Assembly (NCBI GenBank): GCA_023435805.1
Contig: JAEZMC010000253.1
Span: 1-21,597 of the forward strand
DNA from: Bacillota bacterium
GTDB lineage: Bacteria; Bacillota; Clostridia; Acetivibrionales; DTU013
Length of the DNA: 21,597 nt
Direction of reading: 5' to 3'
Both the position numbers and the translations under genes were made by a program. Below the pieces are notes generated by a model. The model ran no database searches and was not told where the DNA came from. It saw only the letters and a program-made list of their open reading frames with translations. The stretch's first letter is position 1. The number at the start of each line of letters is the position of its first letter. This document shows, in pieces, positions 13,967 to 21,418 of the stretch.

Positions 13967-15650
13967 TTGTATGTTCAACCTCCCTTACCCTCGTGTAGAT
14001 ATAGTTCGAGTCCATGGCACGCCCGTCATATTTGAGCACACTGGCGTCGCAGAACAGTCCGGTTACTTCTGAAATAACGGATGCCAGCTGGCCGGTGGCA
14101 TTCTGTTCCACATTGATCAGTTTGGATGCTTTTTGCGCTTTCTCCTTCAGCAGTTTGACCGGAAGAGGCCAGATATCGCCAAATACCAGCGCTCCGTATT
14201 TCTTCCCGCCATCCTGATTCAGCAGCCTTACCGCATCCTTGACCGGCCCCCAGGTTGATCCCCAGGCCAGCAGCAGGACGTCACAATCCCCGTCCCCGAT
14301 AAATTCCGGTTCCTGCAGCTCCTCCTTCAGGAATTCCAGCTTGCGGAGCCGCTTATCCACCTGCCTCACCCTGACCTCAGCCGACTCCGTGATATGCCCG
14401 TACTCGTCATGCTCATCACTGTCGGCAGTAAATACGATTCCTTCGTGCCTTCCAGGCACCAATCTGGGTGATATGCCGGTGTCTGTCAGCTCATACCGCC
14501 TATATTCCTGCGGATTTTGAGGAGGATTGTCGATATGTAATTCCAGCATTTTCTCAACTTTATCAAAATCGAAAGGTTTGGTTGTTACGGTCGTGTCCGC
14601 CAGGAACTGGTCGCTTAGCAATATAACCGGCAATTGGTATTTGTCCGCCAGATTAAAAGCTCTTATGGTCTGTATAAAGGCATCTTCAGGATTCCTGAGC
14701 GCAATGACAAGCCTCGGGAATTCTCCCTGTGATGCCGATATGATAAATTTAAGGTCGCTTTGCTCCGTCCTGGTGGGCAGCCCTGTAACCGGGCCCGGCC
14801 TTTGTACGTTTGCGACCACCAGGGGCAGTTCCATCATCCCGGACAGCCCTAACGCCTCCACCTTGAGGGAAAAGCCTCCGCCGGATGTCCCCGTCATAGC
14901 GCGGGCGCCGGCGAAAGACGCGCCGACTGCCATATTGATGGCAGCAATTTCATCCTCGGCCTGTTCCACAACAATCTCCGCGTCCAGCATTTTCCCGGCC
15001 AGGTAATTCATGATACTGGTTGAAGGAGTCATTGGGTACGCAGAATAAAATTTGCAGCCCGCCGCGAGTGCGCCGAGTGCAACTGCCTCATTACCATTAA
15101 TCAGCAGACTTTCGTCCGGATTTTGAGAAACGGTGTCGGTCCTTTTATCCACAAGCCGCAATCCGCTATTGATCGCAGCAAGATTTAATGCAGCGGCGTC
15201 TTCGTTGAAAAAATCGCTGAATATTTCTTCAATACCGCCCGGGTCGATTCCGAGAATTCCCAAAACCGCACCAAGCGCTACACTACCAGACACTCTTATA
15301 TTTCCGAGCTCCTTTGCAGTTTTCTTCAGCGGCAGCTTGAGCAGATGCTCATCGGCATAAACCGATTCTTCGTCTGAAATGGAAAAACCATTCTCTTTCA
15401 GCCGTCCGCTGTGAATTACAAGGGTTTCTTCATTTAATGCAATGATTCCGTCAAGCTCATCACAGTGTGTATACAGTTTTTCAGTTCCAAATCGGACTTG
15501 TATGAAATTGTGACCCCCGCGTATTCTTGACATGTAATCTCTGACGGTAAAAATATGGAAGCCTTTTCTTTTCATCAGCTTCTCAAATATTGCGGCGAGC
15601 GTATCCATCCCCTGTCCGGCCGCTCCGCCAATCAAAATATTATAATTCAC
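13959..15650 (-). CDS. korA: 2-oxoacid:ferredoxin oxidoreductase, fused gamma-alpha subunit
   Basis: This 563-residue protein joins two domains. Residues 1-185 are the gamma (catalytic) domain: NILIGGAAGQGMDTLAAIFE, YMSRIRGGHNFIQVR and GSVALGAVLGILGI. From about 200 the alpha (pyrimidine-binding) domain follows: INGNEAVALGALAAGCKFYS, AYPMTPSTSIMNYLA, VVEQAEDEIAAINMAVGASF, GARAMTGTSGGGFSL and TEQSDLKFIISASQGEFPR. A C-terminal transketolase-like domain contains LLLAWGSTWGPVKDAV and LINVEQNATGQLA. This gamma-alpha fusion is the standard KorA form. The start is GTG at 15650 with GAGG 7 bases upstream. It is first in the operon korA-korB-ferritin. It lies divergent from the YtvI-like gene across 239 bases, where the minus-strand promoter is not clear. 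Confidence 0.94.
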   Translation of the reverse strand: MNYNILIGGAAGQGMDTLAAIFEKLMKRKGFHIFTVRDYMSRIRGGHNFIQVRFGTEKLYTHCDELDGIIALNEETLVIHSGRLKENGFSISDEESVYADEHLLKLPLKKTAKELGNIRVSGSVALGAVLGILGIDPGGIEEIFSDFFNEDAAALNLAAINSGLRLVDKRTDTVSQNPDESLLINGNEAVALGALAAGCKFYSAYPMTPSTSIMNYLAGKMLDAEIVVEQAEDEIAAINMAVGASFAGARAMTGTSGGGFSLKVEALGLSGMMELPLVVANVQRPGPVTGLPTRTEQSDLKFIISASQGEFPRLVIALRNPEDAFIQTIRAFNLADKYQLPVILLSDQFLADTTVTTKPFDFDKVEKMLELHIDNPPQNPQEYRRYELTDTGISPRLVPGRHEGIVFTADSDEHDEYGHITESAEVRVRQVDKRLRKLEFLKEELQEPEFIGDGDCDVLLLAWGSTWGPVKDAVRLLNQDGGKKYGALVFGDIWPLPVKLLKEKAQKASKLINVEQNATGQLASVISEVTGLFCDASVLKYDGRAMDSNYIYTRVREVEHTNV

Positions 15651-15889
15651 ATCTCCACCTCACATATTTGATTAGTTTTCTCTATCGTGCATAATTCATA
15701 TTTATAATACCCATACTTCTTATTTTAAAACAAACAACCTGAAGGCGCAACCCGGGTGGATGCAATTCTTCAATAAAACTGCGCAATAATGCCTTTTGTG
15801 TTACATATACTTGACATTTATACATCCATATAGTAACGTCATTAGTTAATAGTACTCTCACACCCTGCAAAAGCGGAGGAGACGAATTG
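15651..15889. promoter_or_regulatory. Divergent control region between korA and the YtvI-like gene
   Basis: This 239-base gap has no open frame of note. On the plus strand TTGACA (15811-15816) lies within TATACTTGACATTTA, but no good -10 sits 16-18 bases downstream. On the minus strand TATTAT/TATAAA sequences occur near 15695-15705 with only weak -35 partners. A palindromic ACCCGGGT lies near 15750. GGAGGAG (15875-15881) is the ribosome binding site of the plus-strand gene. The promoters are therefore not firmly assigned. Confidence 0.35.
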
Positions 15890-16939
15890 ATGTTTAGTGA
15901 GAATTTTATCAAGAATCTGAAAAATTTCTTTATATTTTTCGTTATTTATACGGTCCTTTTCATATTGCTCTTTAGTACAAGCAAATATACCTTTCCCTTT
16001 ATCATAGCATTTGTAATCGCTTTCTTTATCCAGCCGGTCACCAGGTTTTTCCGAAATAAGATGAAATTCAAAAGAAACATACCGGCACTTCTGGCGTCCA
16101 TTTCTGTTTATCTGGTAATATTCTCGCTGCTTACGCTGCTTTTTTACAGCATCATTAAGGAAGCAAAACTCCTGCTTGTCAATCTTTCAGGAGCAAATCT
16201 GGACATCATCCTGCAGCCCGTCAAGGATATCATTAATGAAATAGGCCTGTACTTTCAGAATATTGATCCATCGTTTATAGAAAAGAACAGCGCTCAGTTC
16301 TCCGAGCTGCTGCAAAACGGTATAAACGTATTGGGCTCAAGTCTCAATACCTTCCTTTCCATTGCCCTATCCATCCCGCTGTGGATTACCATCATATTCA
16401 TCGTGATTCTGTCGACATACTTCTTTTCCAGAGACATGTCCAGCATCAAAAGAAGGGCTCTTTCAATATTCTCGGAAAGCGGCAAGGAAAAATTCGAAAA
16501 GGTATGGAACCAGGGAATTAAAATGCTCTCCCAATATGCCAAGGCATATTTCTTTATCTACTTCCTGACCTTTCTTCAGACGCTGATCGGATTTTCGATA
16601 CTGGGCGTCAAATATTCAGTCATACTCAGCATCATATGCGCAATAGCGGATATCCTCCCGGTATTGGGTATCGGACTGATCTACCTGCCGCTGGCGTTGA
16701 TTTACCTGTTGTCTGGCAATTACTTTGCCGCTGCCGGAATCCTCATACTTTTTGTTCTAATCAGCGCGGTAAGGCAGGTCGTCGAACCGAAGATTGTATC
16801 AACCTCACTGGGGATACATCCGGTAATTACCCTTGTTGCCATTTTCATTGGCTTAAAAGCCTTCGGCCTTGCAGGGATGATTTATTTCACTTTTATGGTC
16901 GTATTTTACAAGGTGCTGAAAAATTCCAAGCTGATATGA
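15890..16939 (+). CDS. AI-2E/PerM-family membrane protein, YtvI-like
   Basis: This is a 349-residue multi-spanning protein of the UPF0118 (AI-2E transporter) family. An N-terminal pair of hydrophobic segments (about 13-30 and 36-48, ending FFIQPVTRFF) is followed by a third segment near 66-88. A soluble amphipathic region then runs to about 155, before the conserved C-terminal half (SQYAKAYFFIYFLTFLQTLI, SIICAIADILPVLGIG, VEPKIVSTSLGIHP). The length and the PVLGIG...EPKIVS pattern match YtvI-type sporulation membrane proteins in Firmicutes. Other members are PerM and a TqsA-type autoinducer exporter, so transport of a small molecule or ion is possible. The ATG at 15890 is chosen with GGAG 8 bases upstream; the TTG directly before it is an alternative. 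The next gene has its own promoter. Confidence 0.85.
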   Translation: MFSENFIKNLKNFFIFFVIYTVLFILLFSTSKYTFPFIIAFVIAFFIQPVTRFFRNKMKFKRNIPALLASISVYLVIFSLLTLLFYSIIKEAKLLLVNLSGANLDIILQPVKDIINEIGLYFQNIDPSFIEKNSAQFSELLQNGINVLGSSLNTFLSIALSIPLWITIIFIVILSTYFFSRDMSSIKRRALSIFSESGKEKFEKVWNQGIKMLSQYAKAYFFIYFLTFLQTLIGFSILGVKYSVILSIICAIADILPVLGIGLIYLPLALIYLLSGNYFAAAGILILFVLISAVRQVVEPKIVSTSLGIHPVITLVAIFIGLKAFGLAGMIYFTFMVVFYKVLKNSKLI

Positions 16940-17034
16940 GATTGACGAGAACGTTTCTTACTGACGGCAGATCATATGTATTCTCCCATGAACAACACTG
17001 TAACCACTTCAATACCCACCAAAATGTTGAAATA

Positions 17035-17063
17035 TTGCCATAGGCTCTCGGGCAAGCTATAAT
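17035..17063 (+). promoter_or_regulatory. Promoter of the hydrogenase gene
   Basis: TTGCCA (17035-17040) and TATAAT (17058-17063) are exactly 17 bases apart, matching 11 of 12 consensus positions. Transcription would begin near 17070. This rules out the long GTG reading from 17070 and leaves a leader of at least 75 bases. Confidence 0.75.
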
Positions 17064-17144
17064 GAGAGTGTGCCTGACAGGATATTTGCCGGTTTTCCTC
17101 TGTGCCTTGCTGCAGTATGCCTTTTAATTAACAAATATGAAAGG

Positions 17145-18536
17145 ATGATTCCTATCAACAGTCGAATGAGTGGGTTCCAGGAAAAGAGAATGAAGATCTT
17201 TGGCGAGATTGTCAAACGTTACTGGGATGGCAGATTAAAGAGCGCTGACGATCTGAATGTATTAGCCGCCGAAATCCGGGAAATGTATGGCTTTACGGAT
17301 CAGGACATGCCTTTCATAAAGGATCACATCAGAATTGCCATGGGGCTTGACCCAAAGGGCAATGCAGACTTCAGTGACGAATTGGATATCGTCGCCCGCT
17401 CCAGTGCAGTTGGCGAACCGATCGTTGCCAAAATTCAAGGTGTATGTGAATATTGTGAAAACGGAAATTGCATCGATATATGCAAGCATGAAGCACAAAT
17501 ATATCGCAGAACGGAAGGGCCTGTTATTTTGAATGACAAATGCCTGAGCTGCGGCAAATGTGTTTCCGGCTGCGATTTCGGCGCACTTGCCGACAAGATT
17601 GAGTTCGTTCCATTGATCAATCTTTTAAAGGATAAGAATAAATTGGTTTTTGCCGCGGTAGCACCCGCAATTGTCGGACAATTCGGAGACAACGTTTCCA
17701 TGGGCCAGCTGAGAACGGGGCTAAAGCTTCTGGGTTTTGCCGATATGATCGAAGTGGCGATGTTTGCGGATATTCTGACGATCAAGGAGGCTTTTGAGTT
17801 CAGCCATCTTGTAAAAAACGAAAAGGATTTTTACCTGACCAGCTGCTGCTGCCCCGTATGGTTCAATCTAACAAAGAAGGGCTACCCCGAAATGTACACG
17901 CATATGTCTCCCTCCGTATCCCCCATGATCGCATCCGGCAGAATCCTTAAAGATTTATATAAAGATGCCAGTGTGGTTTTCATTGCGCCCTGTATCGCAA
18001 AAAAATCCGAAATCAATGAGCCTGAGCTGAAAGGGGCTATTGATTTTGTCATCAATTTCAGGGAGCTTTCGGAGGTGTTTTCTTCCCTGGAAATCCGTTT
18101 GGAGGGCCTGCCGGCCGACGAAAAGGATCAAGCCTCCCTGGGCGGACGTCTGTATGCAAGGACGGGGGGTGTCAGCTTTTCCGTCAAAACGGTCGTGAAC
18201 CGGCTGGAACCCAGAAGGCTTGTCAAGCTGCGTGCCAGGAAGGTTGACGGGGTGAAGAACTGCAAGCAGATATTGGATGATTTATCCTCAGGCAAGGATA
18301 TCGGGGCCAATTTCATTGAAGGCATGGCCTGTGCAGGAGGTTGTGTGGGCGGCCCGAGGACAAATATCGATACAGACAAGGCTACTAAGCTGGTTAACGA
18401 ATACGGGGAGGATTCGCTGATCATGACCCCCTTTGACAACCTGAACGTTATGAAGATATTAAAGCAATCCGGGATACGATCCATTGAAGAAATCGTAAAG
18501 AATGAGCACGTATCCCGATTGTTGACACGAGAATAG
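17145..18536 (+). CDS. Monomeric [FeFe] hydrogenase, group B-like
   Basis: This 463-residue cytosolic iron hydrogenase interconverts protons and H2, probably with ferredoxin. After a helical N-terminal part it has two [4Fe-4S] ferredoxin motifs: Cys101/104/109/113 (CEYCENGNCIDIC) and Cys133/136/139/143 (CLSCGKCVSGC). The H-cluster motifs are L1 TSCCCPVW (232-239), L2 APCIAKKSE (281-289) and L3 EGMACAGGCVGG (392-403). The triple Cys in L1 and Ala-Pro-Cys in L2 depart from the group A forms TSCCPxW and MPCxxK and match group B as I recall it. There is no N-terminal [2Fe-2S] domain and no HydB/C-like genes nearby. The start is uncertain: the ATG at 17145 abuts AAAGG, and the ATG at 17166 has no nearby ribosome binding site. 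Core homology begins at FQEKRMKIFGEIVKRYW. Confidence 0.9.
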   Translation: MIPINSRMSGFQEKRMKIFGEIVKRYWDGRLKSADDLNVLAAEIREMYGFTDQDMPFIKDHIRIAMGLDPKGNADFSDELDIVARSSAVGEPIVAKIQGVCEYCENGNCIDICKHEAQIYRRTEGPVILNDKCLSCGKCVSGCDFGALADKIEFVPLINLLKDKNKLVFAAVAPAIVGQFGDNVSMGQLRTGLKLLGFADMIEVAMFADILTIKEAFEFSHLVKNEKDFYLTSCCCPVWFNLTKKGYPEMYTHMSPSVSPMIASGRILKDLYKDASVVFIAPCIAKKSEINEPELKGAIDFVINFRELSEVFSSLEIRLEGLPADEKDQASLGGRLYARTGGVSFSVKTVVNRLEPRRLVKLRARKVDGVKNCKQILDDLSSGKDIGANFIEGMACAGGCVGGPRTNIDTDKATKLVNEYGEDSLIMTPFDNLNVMKILKQSGIRSIEEIVKNEHVSRLLTRE

Positions 18537-18545
18537 ACAAGCGGC

Positions 18546-18923
18546 CTATATTACTGCGACGCATTCTATTTCAACCAGCACGTCCCTTGGCAGTCTTGCC
18601 ACTTCCACGCAGGATCTGGCCGGATACTGCCCGTTGAAATAGGTTTTATAGACTTCGTTTATCATAGCAAAGTCATTCATATTTTTAATGAAAACCGTTG
18701 CTTTTACTACATTGTCCATACTTGTACCTGCGCTTTCCAACAGAGCCTTCAGGTTCCGAAGAACCTGCCCGGTTTGTGCTGCTGCATCGCCGGTTACGAG
18801 TTGGCCGGTCTCGGGTATGACCGGTATCATTCCCGAAGTGTACAGCATGTTACCCACCCTTACTGCCTGCGAATAGGGGCCTATTGCAGCCGGCGCTTTG
18901 TCAGTTGTGATTATTTCCTTCAT
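18546..18923 (-). CDS. RidA/YjgF/TdcF-family enamine/imine deaminase
   Basis: This 125-residue protein has the full RidA pattern: APAAIGPYSQAVRVGNMLYT, SGMIPVIPETGQLV, QVLRNLKALLESAG, VVKATVFIKNMNDFAMINEV, YPARSCVEVARLPRDVLVEI. The conserved Arg of PARSCVEV binds the substrate carboxylate, and the C-terminal Glu of VEIE is in its usual place. The family forms trimers that hydrolyse reactive 2-aminoacrylate or 2-iminobutanoate formed by PLP enzymes. The ATG at 18923 has AAAGGATGG upstream. It converges with the hydrogenase gene, with only 9 bases between stop codons and no terminator there. The 5' side lies directly after the terminator of the LemA-TPM pair. Confidence 0.95.
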   Translation of the reverse strand: MKEIITTDKAPAAIGPYSQAVRVGNMLYTSGMIPVIPETGQLVTGDAAAQTGQVLRNLKALLESAGTSMDNVVKATVFIKNMNDFAMINEVYKTYFNGQYPARSCVEVARLPRDVLVEIECVAVI

Positions 18924-18984
18924 TCTGGTTCCATCCTTTCAAATAGGTTACATGATATTAATTATGATATTCAGTTTATTCTAT

Positions 18985-19037
18985 AAAAAAACAGGCAGAA
19001 GATAAATACCTTTTATGAATATCTTTCTTCCTGCCTG
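18985..19037 (-). terminator. Intrinsic terminator after the TPM-domain gene
   Basis: On the minus strand CAGGCAG (19037-19031) pairs with CTGCCTG (18998-18992). A second short stem (AAGATA/TATCTT) lies inside, and seven T residues (18991-18985) follow. It closes the LemA-TPM unit and lies just upstream of the RidA gene. Confidence 0.8.
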
Positions 19038-19080
19038 GTGATTATGCATGAAACGATAGCCGGCCATGTAAGGCATCCGT

Positions 19081-19893
19081 CTAGTAGCCGCCGCTGCTGC
19101 CGCCACCGCCGCTTCTGCCGCCTCCTCCGGAGGAACCGCCGAAGCCGCCGCCTCCGCCGAAGCCGCCGCCTCCGAAGCCGCCACCGCCGCCCCAGCCTCC
19201 GCGGCCTCCGCCGAAAAACCTGCTGTATAGAAAAATTTTAAACAATGCCCTTGTTATTCTGAAACGGAACAATATCGCATCGGCCATAAAAAACAACACG
19301 GCTCCGATGATATAGAAATAATTCAATCCATCCCCGGATGTACGCGAATTCACAGGTGCCTGTGCCCGGCCTCCCTCTTCTATCGTAACGCCATATTCCT
19401 GGGCGACCTGCTCCACAACAGCCTTATATCCATTGAGCAGTCCACTGTCATAATCATTTTCCTTCAGATACGGATTCATATATCGTGTCCGTATCTGCGC
19501 AGTTTCAATATCGGTAAGCGCACCTTCCAGGCCGTAGCCTACCTCTATTCTCAGTTCCCTCTCTGCGACGGCATTCAGGATCAGCACACCATTGTCCTTT
19601 TCCTTCTGCCCGATACCCCACCTGGTAAAAAGCTCATTCGTATAGCTGTCGATATCCTGCCCGTCTAGTGTATCGATCGTCACGAGAACGACCTGTGCTG
19701 TCGTCTGCTCCTCCAGCTTTTTCCCAAGACCCTGTATGCTGTCCTTTGTACTTTGATTGAGCACATTTGCATAGTCATTTACAAAAAACGCCGGGGTAGG
19801 TGAAGGGAACGCCGTTTCCGCAAAAACAGCAGCATAATATGCAAATATGGTTGTTATAATCATCAGGCTTGCTGCCAATCGCTTTTTCACCAT
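19081..19893 (-). CDS. TPM-domain (YgcG/Psb32-like) membrane protein with glycine-rich tail
   Basis: This 270-residue exported protein has an N-terminal signal segment (MVKKRLAASLMIITTIFAYY to about 25). A TPM domain spans about 35-160: FVNDYANVLNQSTKDSIQGL, QVVLVTIDTLDGQDIDSYTN, FTRWGIGQKEKDNGVLILNA and IEVGYGLEGALTD. A transmembrane helix follows near 193-212. The last 45 residues are almost only Gly with Phe, Ser, Arg and Trp, as is common in this family. The ATG at 19893 has GAGGGTG upstream. The lemA-like gene precedes it by 55 bases on the same strand, a very common pair. TPM proteins are linked to photosystem repair in plants; the bacterial role is uncertain, perhaps envelope quality control. 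Confidence 0.92.
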   Translation of the reverse strand: MVKKRLAASLMIITTIFAYYAAVFAETAFPSPTPAFFVNDYANVLNQSTKDSIQGLGKKLEEQTTAQVVLVTIDTLDGQDIDSYTNELFTRWGIGQKEKDNGVLILNAVAERELRIEVGYGLEGALTDIETAQIRTRYMNPYLKENDYDSGLLNGYKAVVEQVAQEYGVTIEEGGRAQAPVNSRTSGDGLNYFYIIGAVLFFMADAILFRFRITRALFKIFLYSRFFGGGRGGWGGGGGFGGGGFGGGGGFGGSSGGGGRSGGGGSSGGY

Positions 19894-19948
19894 GCACCCT
19901 CACTTTCATGCGAACCGCTGGAATCACAGAATGCCGTAACCCATTGGC

Positions 19949-20539
19949 TTAGAAATTAACCTTCGGTGCTTCCTGCGCACCGGGAGTTGCCTTGAAATAT
20001 TCCTTTGTCTCAAAGCCCATGAAGCGGGCAAAAAGATTGCCGGGAAATCTGGTCACCTTTGTATTGTATGCCTGAACCGCATCGATAAACCGTTTCCTCT
20101 CAACCGATACACGGTTTTCCGAGCTTTCAATATTGGTCTGCAGGTTGGTAAACTGCTCACTGGCCTTCAAATCGGGATAATTCTCCACTAATACCAGCAA
20201 GCTTCTGGCTGAAGACGCCAGCTGCTCATCTGCAGCAAGCTTGCTGTCCACATCCGAGGAGCTGTTGTAAAGCACGGACCGTGCCGCCGCTATATCTCCG
20301 AATACCGCTTCCTCATGCTTGATGTAGCCCTTGACGACCTCTACCTGGTTGGTAATAAGGTCCGCCCTTCTCTGCATCACATTTTCAACCTGGCTCCACT
20401 TGCTCTGCACATCCTGGTCTGAAGCAGCAAGGCCGTTGTAAGTGGTGATCGAGCCAACTACCAGAAAGATTGCCACAATTGCAAATATGCCCCATTTGAT
20501 CCATTTGCCGCGCACAAAGGAATCGTAACTGTAACTCAT
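19949..20539 (-). CDS. lemA: LemA family membrane protein
   Basis: This 196-residue protein has a short cytosolic N-terminus, one transmembrane helix (about 15-33, WGIFAIVAIFLVVGSITTY) and a long helical domain. The family hallmarks are DQDVQSKWSQVENVMQRRAD followed by LITNQVEVVKGY, SLLVLVENYPDLKASEQFTN and RKRFIDAVQAYNTKVTRFPG, then the end block FGF/FMGFETKEYFKATPGAQ. The molecular function of LemA proteins is unknown. They are regularly encoded with TPM-domain proteins, as here. The ATG at 20539 has AAAGGATG upstream. It is the first gene of the pair; a -10 box lies about 45 bases upstream. Confidence 0.94.
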   Translation of the reverse strand: MSYSYDSFVRGKWIKWGIFAIVAIFLVVGSITTYNGLAASDQDVQSKWSQVENVMQRRADLITNQVEVVKGYIKHEEAVFGDIAAARSVLYNSSSDVDSKLAADEQLASSARSLLVLVENYPDLKASEQFTNLQTNIESSENRVSVERKRFIDAVQAYNTKVTRFPGNLFARFMGFETKEYFKATPGAQEAPKVNF

Positions 20540-20582
20540 TATCCATCATCCTTTCCAATCACAAAGCTGTCAATATCTTATT

Positions 20583-20588
20583 ATTATA
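20583..20588 (-). promoter_or_regulatory. -10 box of the lemA-TPM operon
   Basis: A perfect TATAAT on the minus strand lies 43 bases before the lemA start. The -35 is poor at standard spacing (only TTAACT at 19 bases). The rest of the 291-base gap 20540-20830 holds the inverted repeat at 20753-20800 and no open frame I can support. Confidence 0.45.
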
Positions 20589-20748
20589 CAAAAACTATTA
20601 TTCTACAAGTTAAACGCATGGAATACACAATTTGTCTGAATGAATTACTAATTTCCGATAAGGCTTGCGGAAGCGGCAGCACTACGATAGCGCTGCGACC
20701 TATATGATAATCTGGAGAAAATCGCGCCGGAAATTTGGCCGAACATGC

Positions 20749-20800
20749 AAAACCCGGGACCATCCTTCAGGCTTTTTCAGGCCGGAAGTACAGTCCCGGG
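20749..20800 (-). terminator. Probable terminator of the SRPBCC gene
   Basis: CCCGGGAC (20753-20760) and GTCCCGGG (20793-20800) form a perfect GC-rich 8-base stem with a 32-base loop. On the minus strand it is followed by TTTT (20752-20749). It lies 31 bases after the SRPBCC stop. The loop holds a TTCAGGC direct repeat. The short T-run makes the call moderate. Confidence 0.55.
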
Positions 20801-20830
20801 CTCATTGCCGCCCTTAGCTGCCTGCTTGTC

Positions 20831-21247
20831 TCAAGCCGCCTCGGTATATTTTTTGAAGTTATCCAATATGGATCCCCACCCCGCCTTTTGCATTTCTAGT
20901 GGATATGTCGTCTCAGCATCAAAGGTTATTACCACCTTGACACCTCCATCCACCTCGGTAAACACATTGACTACCTTTCTACCATCGCCCAATGTATAAA
21001 CAACTTTCTTACCCGGAATGATTTCATCGTAAGTTCCCCAAAAGTCGAAGCCGGAGCTTCCATCCCGTGCAGCCATCCTGTAGTTGAAGCGTCCTCCTTC
21101 TCTGAAATCATTTTCTGCAGACGGAGTATGCCAATCGTCAGAAGCATGGTTCCAATTCACAATATGCTCGGGTAATGACCATTTTTCCCAAACCTCACCA
21201 ATGGGTTTGCTGATGATGGCTTCTATTGTTATTTGTTGATTATCCAT
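20831..21247 (-). CDS. SRPBCC (AHSA1/START-like) domain protein
   Basis: This 138-residue soluble protein has the AHSA1 pattern: ITIEAIISKPIGEVWEKWSL then PEHIVNWNHAS, FREGGRFNYRMAARDGS, WGTYDEIIPGKKVVYTLGDG, VNVFTEVDGGVKVVITFDAE and QKAGWGSILDNFKKY. The fold forms a hydrophobic pocket for small ligands; the function of this subfamily is not established. The ATG at 21247 has AGGAGG 8 bases upstream; the longer reading from 21319 would run through a repeat-rich leader. It is a single gene with a terminator-like hairpin downstream and two repeat structures upstream. Such proteins are often controlled by an adjacent ArsR-type repressor, but no such gene is seen here. Confidence 0.9.
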   Translation of the reverse strand: MDNQQITIEAIISKPIGEVWEKWSLPEHIVNWNHASDDWHTPSAENDFREGGRFNYRMAARDGSSGFDFWGTYDEIIPGKKVVYTLGDGRKVVNVFTEVDGGVKVVITFDAETTYPLEMQKAGWGSILDNFKKYTEAA

Positions 21248-21291
21248 ATCCTCTTCCTCCTTGTCAGTAAAATAAGTGATTGATGTTCGCA

Positions 21292-21320
21292 GTGCTATGA
21301 TCAGTGTTATGATCAGCACT
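21292..21320. repeat. Tandem 12-base repeat and hairpin in the SRPBCC leader
   Basis: GTGCTATGATCA (21292-21303) and GTGTTATGATCA (21304-21315) are tandem units differing at one base. The block also folds: AGTGCT...GATCA (21291-21303) against TGATC-AGCACT (21310-21320). It lies about 45-75 bases upstream of the SRPBCC start and looks like an operator or a structured leader. Confidence 0.5.
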
Positions 21321-21326
21321 CAATTA

Positions 21327-21348
21327 ATACCATTTAATCTCATGGTAT
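21327..21348. repeat. Inverted repeat ATACCAT-N8-ATGGTAT upstream of the SRPBCC gene
   Basis: ATACCAT (21327-21333) and ATGGTAT (21342-21348) are perfect inverted copies with an 8-base spacer. They lie just beyond the tandem repeat, in the likely promoter region of the SRPBCC gene. The shape suits a dimeric regulator. The stem could also be a weak end signal for the gene on the right, but there is no T-run. Confidence 0.4.
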
Positions 21349-21418
21349 AAACACAATCGTTATAATCCAGCCGGCAGAAAGAGGTACAAATGTAGTAGTC
21401 CGTTATTATTTCAAGGTT

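Noticed and set aside
13967..13978. TTG start giving KorB four more residues
   Set aside because: The TTG directly abuts GGGAGG, too close for initiation; the ATG at 13966 fits the family start better.
15735..15770. T-box-like element (ACCCGGGTGGA) between korA and the YtvI-like gene
   Set aside because: Only a short stretch resembles the T-box core; there is no specifier stem, no terminator hairpin, and the neighbours are not amino-acid or tRNA synthetase genes.
19082..19215. Simple-sequence repeat or CRISPR-like array (CCGCCGCCTCC units)
   Set aside because: It is the codon pattern of the glycine-rich tail of the TPM-domain protein, with irregular units and no spacers.
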